A stretch of DNA of 51,644 bases from Arthrobacter sp. SO5. GTDB lineage: Bacteria > Actinomycetota > Actinomycetes > Actinomycetales > Micrococcaceae. The notes under the pieces were generated by a model, which worked only from the letters and a program-made list of their open reading frames with translations, did not search any database and had not been told where the DNA came from. The position numbers and the translations under genes were made by a program. The stretch spans positions 1 through 51,644 of the forward strand of contig NZ_MQTQ01000002.1 in the NCBI RefSeq assembly GCF_020532805.1, given 5' to 3'. Positions 8,503-17,736 of the stretch are shown here, one piece after another (position 1 is the first letter of the stretch; the number at the start of each line of letters is the position of its first letter).

Positions 8503-9738
8503 ATGAGTAAGGCCCCACGCCAGGCCGCAGCCCCGCCCCAGACCAGCGACAGCAAGCCCGGACGGACACGGCTGCCGCGCGATATCAAGGTGATGTTGGT
8601 CGCGGCGTTCCTGATCGCCGTCGGATTCGGGCTGGTGGCGCCCGTGCTCCCCCAGTTCGCCACCACGTTCGACGTCGGCGCGACGGCGGCGGCCGTGATC
8701 GTGAGCATCTTTGCTTTCATGCGGCTCGTGTTCGCCCCGGCCGGCGGCGCCCTGATCGTGAAACTCGGGGAACGGCCCGTATATGTGGCCGGCCTGCTGA
8801 TCGTCGCGGCCTCCACCGCGGCCTGCGCCTTCGCCCAGGACTACTGGCAGCTGCTGGTGTTCCGGGGCCTGGGCGGCGCGGGCTCGGTGATGTTCACGGT
8901 GGCGTCGATGGCCCTCGTGGTCCGGCTGGCACCACCCGAAAGCCGCGGCCGGGTCTCGGGGGCGTAAGCCTCCGCCTTCCTGATCGGCAACGTCTGCGGG
9001 CCGATCGTGGGCGGGTTGCTCGCCAGCTTCGGGCTGCGCGTGCCGTTCCTTGCCTACGCTGCTGCCCTGGTGCTGGCAGCCATTGTGGTGCAGACCCAGC
9101 TCAGCCACGTCCCGGCAGGCTCCCGTCCGGAGGGCGGGACAGCTCCGCCCATGGAGCTGCGCGATGCGCTGAAGGACAGCGCCTACCGCGCGGGGCTGTT
9201 CTCGAGCTTCGCCAACGGCTGGGCAACGTTCGGGGTGCGGATGGCCACCGTGCCGCTGTTCGCCGTCGCCGCCCTCAGCGCCGGGCCGGAATCGGCGGGC
9301 TGGGCGCTGGCGGTCTTTGCAGCGGCCAACGCTGCCGCCCTGACGTTCTCGGGCCGGCTGGCGGACAGCCTGGGCCGGAAGCCGCTGATGATCACCGGGC
9401 TGCTGGTGACCGGATCAGCCACGGCCACCATCGGCTTCACCCACGAGCTGCCGTGGTTCCTCGCAGCTACCGCCGTCGCCGGCATCGGATCAGGGCTGCT
9501 CGGGCCCGCCCAGCAGGCCGCCATGGCGGATGTGATCGGCAACCAGCGCTCCGGCGGCAGGGTGCTCGCGGTGTTCCAGATGACCGCGGACAGCGGGGCA
9601 ATCATCGGTCCGGTGCTGGCCGGTGTGCTGGCGGACCGGCTGGGCTACGGCTGGGCGTTCGGCGTCACCGGAGGCATCCTGATCGCCGCGGCCGCCGGCT
9701 GGCTGCTGGCCCGGGAGACTTTCCAGCGTCCCAGATGA
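8503..9738 (+). pseudogene. MFS drug-efflux-type transporter with internal stop
   Basis: The reading frame encodes a 411-codon major-facilitator transporter with about 12 transmembrane helices, except that codon 155 (8965-8967) is TAA. On both sides the same frame codes continuous MFS sequence: GRVSGA before it, then ASAFLIGNVCGPIVGG, helix-5 antiporter-like motif C (GxxxGPxxGG). A Tyr codon TAC or TAT changed to TAA is the simplest explanation. The second half (SGRLADSLGRKPL, the A-like loop motif) is intact. The ATG at 8503 has a good AGGAAG site. A GTG at 9007 could restart the C-terminal half. Recent inactivation, sequencing error or stop read-through are all possible. Confidence 0.75.
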
Positions 9739-9831
9739 ACTTTCGTCAACGAATTCTTCCGCGTCAAAAGCACCCCGCGGCCTTGGCTAAGCTGGTGGAC
9801 ACGTGTCACAAATCTCCGGAGGTAGTCCCCT

Positions 9832-11517
9832 ATGCCCGAATTCGATTCACCATCCGGGAATGTGGGCCAAACTCGCTCCGATAACCGGCTGCGCGACAAG
9901 AGATCGCGGAGGCGGATTGTCTGGGCCGCGGGGCTTGTGGCACTCGGCACAGGAGTGGCCGTGGCCGTCCCGCTTACAGTCGGCACTCCGACGCCACCTT
10001 CAGCGCCAACACCCAGTGCAAGCAGCGCAGTGCCGACGGCAACCAAGTTGCTTCCGCCTGCTCCGGCTGTGACGTACTACGACCAGGCGGGTCCGCCGGC
10101 GGGGTCTCCACGGACCCCTGTGGAACCCCTCCAAGTCAAAATCTCAGCAGAGAAAACCGGCACGTCGCTGCCCGACGGCATAGTGGGGCTGTCCCTGGAA
10201 GCCACGGATCTGGCCGACACGAGCCTCCGCGCGGACAATCCGCAGATCGTTGCCGTGCTGCGAGGGCTCGGCAAGCCTCTTCTTCGTTTCGGAGGAAGCT
10301 CGGTTGACCGCCGGATGTTTTGGACGTCAACCGGCGAGGCTGTACCCGGAAACTATGAAGGGGACAAGCCTCGCCCCGTAAGGGCAGTCACTCCAGCCGA
10401 CCTTGAGCGAGTCAACACGCTCCTGACTGCTGCTGACGCCAGTATCGCCCTGACTGTGGACCTAGGCCATTACGACCCCGCCAGGGCTACAGATATGGCC
10501 AAAAATGCGAGAAGGATCTTCGGGACCCGGCTGGTCGCTATCACCGTCGGCAATGAGCCCAACGGATTTCCTACAAGCGGTGTCCGGCCCGGCAACTGGG
10601 GCCTCAAGAACTACTTGGACGAGCTCAACACATACGCGGGCGCCATCAAGGCCCAAGCACCGGATGTTCCGATCGCGGGGCCGGGAGCGTATGCAGAGTC
10701 ATGGTGGGAGCCGTTCATTAAGGCGGACCTGCCCCAGCAAAAGATCCTGTCCTTTCACCACTACCCCCTGACCAGTTGCGACGCCAAGGATCCGCAAAGT
10801 GCACCGACGATGGCCAACCTCGTGAGCGGTCGGATGCATGACCGCACCATTAGCTATCAACAGCAGGCGTTGAGCCAAGCGGGTGCTGCAGGGCTCGAGA
10901 CCTGGATTTCCGAGACGGGAGTTTCCGCCTGCGACGGCTCGAACCCCACGAGCCGGACCCACGCCACCGCTCTGTGGAGTACCGACTACGTCCTGAGCTC
11001 AGCCCAGCAGGGTATCAAGCGGTTGGGTTTCCACAGCTCACTGCTGACGTGCAAGGGCGGTCCGCCGCTCTCCACTATCTGCTCCGGAGGACCGTATTTG
11101 AAACCTGACGGCACCATCACGGAACGCGCCCCCTATTTCGGCCTCTCCATGGCGGCCCGGATTGAGGCCGGCGACTTCCTCAAACTGAAGAGTTCGGGCG
11201 GCGGCCTGGCATATTCCTATGCCCTCCAGCAAAAGGACGGCAGCACCACGGTTGTTATTGTCAATGAAAACGACCCTGAAAAAGCTGCCCAGACTGACGT
11301 GGCCCTCCAGCTCCCCGGCAAGGCCCTAACCGGGACCATGTCCCAACTCACCGGCCCCAGCTACGCGGCTGAAGACAGCACGGCAATCGACGGGGCCAAG
11401 TCTGAACCCATCCCGCTCGCCGATCGTGCCACCGTCGCGGGCTTTGCCTACGGCTCCGATACGCAGAAGTTCAAGCTGACGGCAGGCACCGTCACCGTCC
11501 TGAACTTCAAGTACTAG
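9832..11517 (+). CDS. Secreted or membrane-anchored GH79-like glycoside hydrolase
   Basis: A 561-residue protein. A basic N-terminus (RDKRSRRR) precedes a hydrophobic helix at about residues 29-46, then a Pro/Ser/Thr-rich linker to about 95, so it is probably anchored outside the membrane. The catalytic domain looks like a clan GH-A barrel: VGNEPN near residue 240 supplies the acid/base Glu and WISETGV near 360 the nucleophile Glu. The C-terminal 150 residues form a beta-rich domain with a late PIPLADRATVAGFAYG segment, as in GH79 heparanase/beta-glucuronidase-like enzymes. The substrate, perhaps a uronic-acid-containing glycan, is inferred only. A clear terminator follows. Confidence 0.7.
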   Translation: MPEFDSPSGNVGQTRSDNRLRDKRSRRRIVWAAGLVALGTGVAVAVPLTVGTPTPPSAPTPSASSAVPTATKLLPPAPAVTYYDQAGPPAGSPRTPVEPLQVKISAEKTGTSLPDGIVGLSLEATDLADTSLRADNPQIVAVLRGLGKPLLRFGGSSVDRRMFWTSTGEAVPGNYEGDKPRPVRAVTPADLERVNTLLTAADASIALTVDLGHYDPARATDMAKNARRIFGTRLVAITVGNEPNGFPTSGVRPGNWGLKNYLDELNTYAGAIKAQAPDVPIAGPGAYAESWWEPFIKADLPQQKILSFHHYPLTSCDAKDPQSAPTMANLVSGRMHDRTISYQQQALSQAGAAGLETWISETGVSACDGSNPTSRTHATALWSTDYVLSSAQQGIKRLGFHSSLLTCKGGPPLSTICSGGPYLKPDGTITERAPYFGLSMAARIEAGDFLKLKSSGGGLAYSYALQQKDGSTTVVIVNENDPEKAAQTDVALQLPGKALTGTMSQLTGPSYAAEDSTAIDGAKSEPIPLADRATVAGFAYGSDTQKFKLTAGTVTVLNFKY

Positions 11518-11532
11518 ACACCACAAGCAACT

Positions 11533-11584
11533 AGCCCGCAGTTGGTGCCGTTTTCAGGGTTCTCAACGGCAACTACTGCGGGCT
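11533..11584. terminator. Terminator between the GH79-like gene and ftsY
   Basis: AGCCCGCAGT (11533-11542) pairs with ACTGCGGGCT (11575-11584). A second inner stem, GCCGTT with AACGGC, lies within. The long hairpin sits between two convergent genes and can serve both. Confidence 0.75.
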
Positions 11585-11599
11585 GGTTGGGATGCCGGC

Positions 11600-12817
11600 T
11601 CAGTTCAGCAGGGCATCGACAAAGCTTTCGGCGTCGAACGGCGCGAGGTCGTCCGCGCCCTCGCCGAGGCCGATCAGCTTCACCGGGACGCCGAGGGACT
11701 TCTGGATGGCCACGACGATGCCGCCCTTGGCGGTTCCGTCCAGTTTGGTCAGCACGATGCCGGTGATGTTCACGACCTCGGCGAAGACGCGGGCCTGGTT
11801 CAGGCCGTTCTGGCCCGTGGTGGCGTCCAGGACCAGGAGCACCTCGTCCACCTCCGCGAGCTTTTCGATGACGCGCTTGAGCTTGCTCAGCTCATCCATC
11901 AGGCCCACCTTGTTCTGCAGGCGCCCGGCGGTGTCGATCATGACGACGTCGACTTCCTGCTCGATGCCCGCCTTGACCGCTTCGTAGGCGACGGAGGCCG
12001 GATCCGCGCCGTGGACGTCCGACTTGACGGTGGGGACGCCGACGCGCTGTCCCCACGTGGCCAGCTGCTCGGCGGCGGCGGCGCGGAAGGTGTCGGCGGC
12101 GCCCAGCAGCACGTCCTTGTCCTCGGCCACCAGCACGCGGGCAAGCTTGCCTACCGTGGTGGTCTTGCCGACGCCATTGACGCCCACCACCAGCACGACG
12201 GCGGGTTTGTCACCGTGGCGCTCGACGCGCAGGGCACGGTCCATGGTGGGGTCGACGAGCTTGATGAGTTCCTCGCGCAGCAGGGCCTTGACCTGCTCCG
12301 GGGAGCGTGTGCCGAGGACCTTGACCCGTTCGCGGAGCGCGTCCACGAGCTGCAGGGTCGGTTCGGTGCCAAGATCCGCCAGCAGGAGGGTCTCCTCCAC
12401 CTCGTCCCAGACGTCCTCGTCGATCTTGTCCGCGGAGAGCAGCGCCAGCAGGCCTTTGCCGAAGATGTTGTTGGACTTGACGAGGCGTTCACGCAGCCGC
12501 GTCAGGCGGCCGGCCACCGGCAGCGGCGTCTCCACCGGCACGGTTTCCAGGCCGGCGACGTCATCCGGCACCTCGACGGTTTCGAGGCCTTCCAGGTCGA
12601 CGGCGGCGGCGTCCGGGGCCACGCGTTCACCCGGCGGCGCGGGGCGGTCCTCGAGGAGGGTTCCGCCGCCCCCGCCCGGCTTCACCGGATCGTTCTCGTC
12701 GCGCTTTCCGGGGTAGCTGGTGATGTTCCTCCGGGTCTTCATGAGGACCGGGATGAGGGCACCGAGGACCACCAGGGCAGCGAGAATGGGCAGGAGAATG
12801 GGGAGGATGTCGTTCAC
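11600..12817 (-). CDS. ftsY: Signal recognition particle receptor FtsY
   Basis: A 405-residue SRP receptor GTPase. Residues 5-25 form one hydrophobic membrane helix, an actinobacterial feature. An acidic, Pro/Gly-rich linker runs to about 115, then the NG domain: P-loop GVNGVGKTTT near 215, DTAGRLQ near 300, TKLDGTAKGG near 360 and closing GLGEGADDL. It receives ribosome-SRP complexes from Ffh. Start is GTG at 12817. It lies 54 bases downstream of smc on the same strand, the conserved smc-ftsY order. Confidence 0.97.
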   Translation of the reverse strand: MNDILPILLPILAALVVLGALIPVLMKTRRNITSYPGKRDENDPVKPGGGGGTLLEDRPAPPGERVAPDAAAVDLEGLETVEVPDDVAGLETVPVETPLPVAGRLTRLRERLVKSNNIFGKGLLALLSADKIDEDVWDEVEETLLLADLGTEPTLQLVDALRERVKVLGTRSPEQVKALLREELIKLVDPTMDRALRVERHGDKPAVVLVVGVNGVGKTTTVGKLARVLVAEDKDVLLGAADTFRAAAAEQLATWGQRVGVPTVKSDVHGADPASVAYEAVKAGIEQEVDVVMIDTAGRLQNKVGLMDELSKLKRVIEKLAEVDEVLLVLDATTGQNGLNQARVFAEVVNITGIVLTKLDGTAKGGIVVAIQKSLGVPVKLIGLGEGADDLAPFDAESFVDALLN

Positions 12818-12871
12818 TCCCCTAGCTTCTCACAAACCCCAAACGCGCCGGCGCCGCCGGGGAAGGACCGC

Positions 12872-15800
12872 TCACACCTGCGCGCCGAGCCGCTGGCTGA
12901 TGACGGTGGAGACGCCGTCGCCGCGCATCGTGACGCCGTAGAGGGCGTCCGCGATCTCCATGGTCCGTTTCTGGTGGGTGATGATGATGAGCTGGCTGGA
13001 CTCGCGGAGCTCCTCGAAGATGGTGATGAGCCGGCCCAGGTTGGTGTCGTCCAGGGCCGCCTCCACCTCGTCCATGACGTAGAACGGGGACGGCCGGGCC
13101 TTGAAGATCGCGACGAGCAGGGCCACCGCCGTGAGTGAGCGTTCCCCGCCGGAGAGCAGTGAGAGCCGCTTGATCTTCTTGCCGGCCGGGCGCGCCTCGA
13201 CCTCGATGCCGGTGGTGAGCATGTCCGAGGGGTCGGTGAGGACCAGCCGGCCCTCACCGCCCGGGAAGAGCCGGGCGAAGATCCGGACGAACTGCGCCGA
13301 GGTGTCCTCGAAGGCTTCGGCGAAGACCTTCTGCACCCTCTCGTCGACTTCCTTGATGATGTCCAGCAGGTCCTTGCGGCTGGATTTGAGGTCTTCGAGT
13401 TGGGTGCTGAGGAACTGGTGGCGTTCCTCGAGGGCTGCGAACTCCTCCAGCGCCAGCGGGTTGACCCGGCCCAGGGCGGCCAGATCGCGTTCGGCCCGTT
13501 TGAGCCGCTTTTCCTGTTCCGCACGGACAAAGGCTTGGCCCGCCACGATGTCGCGGCCGTCCTCGTCGACGGGGGCGCGCAGCGCGGCCCACTTGTCCCC
13601 CGATTCGGCTGCCGGCACCGGCACCGGCTGGTCCGGGCCGAAGTCGGCGACGAGCTGCTCGGCGGTCAGCCCCAGCTCCTCCACGCTGCGGAGCTCGAGG
13701 GCTTCGATCCGGAGCCGCTGCTGCGCCCGGGCGAGCTCGTCGCGGTGCACAGAGTCCGTGAGCTCGGCCAATTCGCGGGCGAAGGCGTCATTGCCGCTGC
13801 GCACCCCGGCGAGTTCGCGGTCCACCTGATCCCTGCGCTCCTCCGCGGCGTCCCGCTCCCGGCGGGCAAGTTCGACCGAGACATCGATGAAGCCGATCAC
13901 TTGGCCGACGGCGGCGGAGACGGCGGCGGCGCGTCTGGCCTGGAGCCCGCGGCGGCGGGCCCGTTCGGCGGCCTCCGCGCGGGCACGCCGTTCGGTGGCT
14001 GCGGCGCGTTCGAGCGAGGACGCCCGGTTGGTGGTGGCCGTGAGTTGTTCCTCGGCACTGCGCAGGGCCAGCCGCGCCTCCATTTCGGCGGCCCGGGCCA
14101 GCGACGCGGCCAGGGCGAGCGCATCGCGGCGCTCCGGGGACGGTTCCGCCTCCGCAGGCGCCTCCTGGGCGGCCGCGAGCCGGGCCGCCACCGCGTCGAG
14201 GGATCGCTGCTCGCTGACGATGTTGGCCTCGGCCCTGGCGAGGGACGCGGCGAGGCGGTCACTTTCGCCGACGGCGCTGCGCAGCACGGAGTTGAGATGG
14301 GCCAAACGCTCGGCCACGGCTGCCAGCCGGGCGTCCGAGTCGTGGAGTTTTTCGAGGGCGGCATCGGCCCGGTCCTGCGCCTGGGCCTTGCGGGTCCGTG
14401 CTGCGGAGAGGGCAAAGCGGTTGCGCTCCAGCTCGGCCGTCACCGTGGCCAGTTTCCCGGCGGCGTCGTCGACGGCGGCCTGGACCTCCAGCAGTGAGGG
14501 CGCGGTGGCGGACCCGCCGCTGACGGTCAGGGCGGTGAAGACGTCACCGGTCCGGGTCACGGCGGTCAGCACCGGATGTGCGTCAATCAGCCGCGCCGCG
14601 GCGTCCAGGTCCTCGACGACCGCGACTCCGGCCAGGAGCCGGGATAGCGGCAGGCGGGGACCGGCATCGTCGGTGGCGGACGCCGTCACGAGCAGGGACG
14701 CCCACCGGGCGCCCGCCGGGAGCTCCTGGTCGCGGGCGGGGGGCTCCTGGTCGCCGGCGGCGGCGGTTGATCCCGTCAGCACCAGCGAGGCCCGGCCGGC
14801 GTCGTGGTCCTTCAAGCGCCGGACCGCGGCCGCAGCGGCGTCCGCGTCCTGGACCACCACCGCGTCGGAGGCGCTGCCGAGGGCGGCGGCGATGGCGGTC
14901 TCGAACCCCGGTTCCACGGTGATCATGGCGGCAAGGGACCCGAGCACGCCCGGCAATCCGGCACCGAGCACGTGCTCCGAGCCGTCCTTGCGGTTCAGGC
15001 CAAGCTGCAGGGCCTCGCGGCGGGCGAGGAGGGCGCCGCGTTCCCGTTCGCCCTCGCGTTCGGCCGCTTTCAAGGCGTCGATGTCGGCGGCAACGGCGTC
15101 CAGCGCCGCGCTGGCCTCCTCATACTCGGCGTCGAGGGTTTCCTCCCCGTCCTCTACCCCGGCCACCTGGGATTCCAACGCCGTGAACTCGCCGTGGGCG
15201 AGCCGGCGCCGGTCCTCCCCCGCCTTGAGGGATTCGCGGAGCCGGCCGATCTCAGCGTGGGCAGACTCCACCCGAGAGCGTGCGGCGCCGACCTGCCCCG
15301 CGAGTTTGGCGAGGCCCTCACGCCGGTCTGCGGCGGCGCGGAGCAGGGCCGCGAGGCGCTTGTCCTCCGCGGCGGCGGCGTTTTCCGCCTCCTGCTTGGC
15401 GGCGGCGGCGGTGTCGAGGGCCCTCCTCCGGTCCAGGATCTGGCGCTCCAGCCCGGCCTGTTCCTCACGCACCCGGGCGGCCTGCCGGTCCAGCTGGTCG
15501 GGATCCCGGCCGGAGTCCGGGACCGCATCGGCCGCGCCCAGAAGGCGGCGGCGTTCCGTGGCCAGCGAACCGAGGGACCGCAGCCGTTCGCGGCCGGCAG
15601 AAAGCTGGTACCAGGTGTCGCGGGCGGCGTTGAGCCTGGGCGTGGCCTCAGCTGCGAGCTGTTCCAGGGCCGCCTGGCGCTGCCGGCCGATTTCGAGGTC
15701 CTGTTCGACGACGGTGCGGCGGGCCTTGAGCGCGCTTTCGTCCGCGATGTCCTGGGCCAGGGCGGACTGCAGCTGGACGAGGTCGTCCGCGAGGAGCCGG

Positions 15801-16480
15801 GAGCGCGCGTCCCGGACCTCGAACTGGACGGACTGGGCACGCCGGGCCACTTCGGCCTGTTTGCCCAGCGGCGTGAGCTGGCGCCGGATTTCACCGGTGA
15901 GGTCGCTGAGGCGCGCCAGGTTCGCCTGCATCGCTTCGAGCTTGCGGACGGTTTTTTCCTTGCGGCGGCGGTGCTTGAGGATGCCGGCGGCTTCTTCGAT
16001 GAACCCGCGCCGGTCCTCGGGAGTGGCATGCAGGACCTTGTCCAGCTGCCCCTGGCCGACGATTACGTGCATTTCCCGGCCCAAACCGGAGTCCGACAGG
16101 AGTTCCTGGATGTCCAGGAGCCGGCAGCCGGCACCGTTGATGGCGTATTCCGAGCCGCCGGTGCGGAACAGGGTGCGGGAGATCGTGACTTCGCTGTAGT
16201 CGATCGGCAGGGCGCCGTCGGAGTTGTCGATGGTCAGCGAGACGTGGGCGCGGCCCAGCGGCGGGCGTCCGGACGTTCCCGCGAAGATGACATCTTCCAT
16301 CTTTCCGCCGCGGAGGGTCTTGGCGCCCTGCTCGCCCATGACCCAGGCCAGGGCATCCACCACGTTGGATTTACCGGACCCGTTGGGGCCGACCACGGCC
16401 GTGACCCCGGGTTCGAATTCGAAGGTCGTCGCCGAAGCGAACGACTTGAATCCCCGGACGGTCAGGCTCTTGAGGTGCAC
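12872..16480 (-). CDS. smc: Chromosome segregation ATPase SMC
   Basis: A 1,202-residue SMC protein. The N-terminal Walker A is VGPNGSGKSN at about residue 32. Two long Ala/Arg/Glu-rich coiled coils flank a hinge near residues 500-650 (GVLGSLAAMI...GDVFTALTVSGG). The C-terminal head has signature LLSGGERSLTA and Walker B PFYVMDEVEAALDD. It forms the condensin-like complex with ScpA/ScpB that organises the chromosome. The frame is open to 16630, but the conserved opening HLKSLTVRGFKSF fixes the start at GTG 16480, with AGGAG 12 bases upstream. It is followed by ftsY, with the ole genes divergent. Confidence 0.96.
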   Translation of the reverse strand: MHLKSLTVRGFKSFASATTFEFEPGVTAVVGPNGSGKSNVVDALAWVMGEQGAKTLRGGKMEDVIFAGTSGRPPLGRAHVSLTIDNSDGALPIDYSEVTISRTLFRTGGSEYAINGAGCRLLDIQELLSDSGLGREMHVIVGQGQLDKVLHATPEDRRGFIEEAAGILKHRRRKEKTVRKLEAMQANLARLSDLTGEIRRQLTPLGKQAEVARRAQSVQFEVRDARSRLLADDLVQLQSALAQDIADESALKARRTVVEQDLEIGRQRQAALEQLAAEATPRLNAARDTWYQLSAGRERLRSLGSLATERRRLLGAADAVPDSGRDPDQLDRQAARVREEQAGLERQILDRRRALDTAAAAKQEAENAAAAEDKRLAALLRAAADRREGLAKLAGQVGAARSRVESAHAEIGRLRESLKAGEDRRRLAHGEFTALESQVAGVEDGEETLDAEYEEASAALDAVAADIDALKAAEREGERERGALLARREALQLGLNRKDGSEHVLGAGLPGVLGSLAAMITVEPGFETAIAAALGSASDAVVVQDADAAAAAVRRLKDHDAGRASLVLTGSTAAAGDQEPPARDQELPAGARWASLLVTASATDDAGPRLPLSRLLAGVAVVEDLDAAARLIDAHPVLTAVTRTGDVFTALTVSGGSATAPSLLEVQAAVDDAAGKLATVTAELERNRFALSAARTRKAQAQDRADAALEKLHDSDARLAAVAERLAHLNSVLRSAVGESDRLAASLARAEANIVSEQRSLDAVAARLAAAQEAPAEAEPSPERRDALALAASLARAAEMEARLALRSAEEQLTATTNRASSLERAAATERRARAEAAERARRRGLQARRAAAVSAAVGQVIGFIDVSVELARRERDAAEERRDQVDRELAGVRSGNDAFARELAELTDSVHRDELARAQQRLRIEALELRSVEELGLTAEQLVADFGPDQPVPVPAAESGDKWAALRAPVDEDGRDIVAGQAFVRAEQEKRLKRAERDLAALGRVNPLALEEFAALEERHQFLSTQLEDLKSSRKDLLDIIKEVDERVQKVFAEAFEDTSAQFVRIFARLFPGGEGRLVLTDPSDMLTTGIEVEARPAGKKIKRLSLLSGGERSLTAVALLVAIFKARPSPFYVMDEVEAALDDTNLGRLITIFEELRESSQLIIITHQKRTMEIADALYGVTMRGDGVSTVISQRLGAQV

Positions 16481-16713
16481 GGTGTTTCTGGTCTCCTGCT
16501 CGGCGGACGCGGATGGTGGGGACAGCCGCGGATACCTACAATCTACTGCGGGGCAGGGACATTTCTGCGCAGAAGCCCGGCAACGACGGTGCAGATGCTC
16601 CGATTTGCTGATGCAGGAATGGATCGGCACGGGGCATAGTTAAGCTCTTGGGCTTGCATCTGAAGGTGCGGACACCCGCCTGGGCGCAGGACAGACACGA
16701 ACAGAGGCCTGAA

Positions 16714-17736
16714 GTGATAGGGAATGCAACGTTCCGGCACCGCAACACCGCCCTGCTTTCGGTGAGCAGCGTCGAAGCTCCGAGGATCATCAGCTCCACG
16801 GATTTCGACCACAAGCTGGCGTCGACGCTGCGCCGGTTGAAATTCCCGCCGAAGCTGCTGGAACGGGTTGCCGGCGTCACGCACCGGCGGTGGTGGGCCC
16901 CCGGGACCTCGTTCGACGACGCCGCCATCGAGGCCGGCGCGAAAGCCCTGGCCGAGTCCGGCATCGAGGCCTCCGAGGTGGGCCTGCTGATCAATACCTC
17001 CGTGACGCGGCGGAACCTCGAGCCGTCCGTGGCGGTGAAGATCCACCACGGACTCAGCCTCCCGTCGTCCGCGATGAACTTCGACCTCGCCAACGCCTGC
17101 CTCGGCTTCGTCAACGGTATGACCCTGGCCGCCAACATGATCGACTCCGGCCAGATCAAGTACGCGGTGATCGTCAACGGCGAGGATGCCCAGGCAACGC
17201 AGGAGGCCACCCTGGCCCGGCTGCAGCGGCCGGAAACCACGCGTGAGGACTTCAACCGCGAGTTTGCCACGCTGACCCTGGGTTCCGGGGCCGCCGCGGC
17301 CGTCCTCGGCCCGGCGGACGAGCACCCGGGGGCACACCGGATCCTCGGCGGCGTGATGCGCGCCGGAACGGAGCACCATGAGCTGTGTGTGGGCGGCATC
17401 GACGGCATGACCACGGACACCAAGGCCCTGCTCGACGGCGGCCTGCAGCTCGTGGTGGACGCCTGGCACGAGGCGCAACCGGAGTGGAACTGGGGTTCGA
17501 TGGACCGTTACGTCACGCACCAAGTGAGTACCGCCTACACCCAGGCCATCATCGACGCCATCGACCTGGACCCGGACAAAGTGCCCATCACCTTCCCGCA
17601 CTGGGGCAACGTGGGCCCGGCCTCCCTCCCGATGACCCTCGCCGAGGAGGCGCAGACCCTCGGAGCCGGTGACCGTGTGCTGTGCATGGGCGTCGGTTCG
17701 GGCCTCAACACCGCGATGGTGGAAATCGTTTGGTAG
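16714..17736 (+). CDS. oleA: OleA: acyl-CoA head-to-head condensing thiolase
   Basis: A 340-residue thiolase-superfamily enzyme that joins two fatty acyl-CoAs by non-decarboxylative Claisen condensation, giving a 2-alkyl-3-ketoacid. The catalytic Cys is C129 in LANACLGF; Glu103 in RRNLEPS, the His of THQVS near 270 and the Asn of WGNVGPAS match OleA active-site residues. I chose GTG 16714 because AGAGG precedes it by 6 bases and the next residues (GNATFRHRNTALL) resemble the Micrococcus start. The 7-base overlap with the TTG of oleBC indicates coupling. FabH is the main alternative, but the fused oleBC neighbour settles it. Confidence 0.93.
   Translation: MIGNATFRHRNTALLSVSSVEAPRIISSTDFDHKLASTLRRLKFPPKLLERVAGVTHRRWWAPGTSFDDAAIEAGAKALAESGIEASEVGLLINTSVTRRNLEPSVAVKIHHGLSLPSSAMNFDLANACLGFVNGMTLAANMIDSGQIKYAVIVNGEDAQATQEATLARLQRPETTREDFNREFATLTLGSGAAAAVLGPADEHPGAHRILGGVMRAGTEHHELCVGGIDGMTTDTKALLDGGLQLVVDAWHEAQPEWNWGSMDRYVTHQVSTAYTQAIIDAIDLDPDKVPITFPHWGNVGPASLPMTLAEEAQTLGAGDRVLCMGVGSGLNTAMVEIVW

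Noticed and set aside
14804..16639. 611-codon open frame opposite smc, and other long antisense frames in the first 33 kb
   Set aside because: High-GC genes routinely leave long open antisense frames. Smc motifs are unambiguous on the minus strand and the antisense translation is Gly/Ala/Arg-rich without domains.
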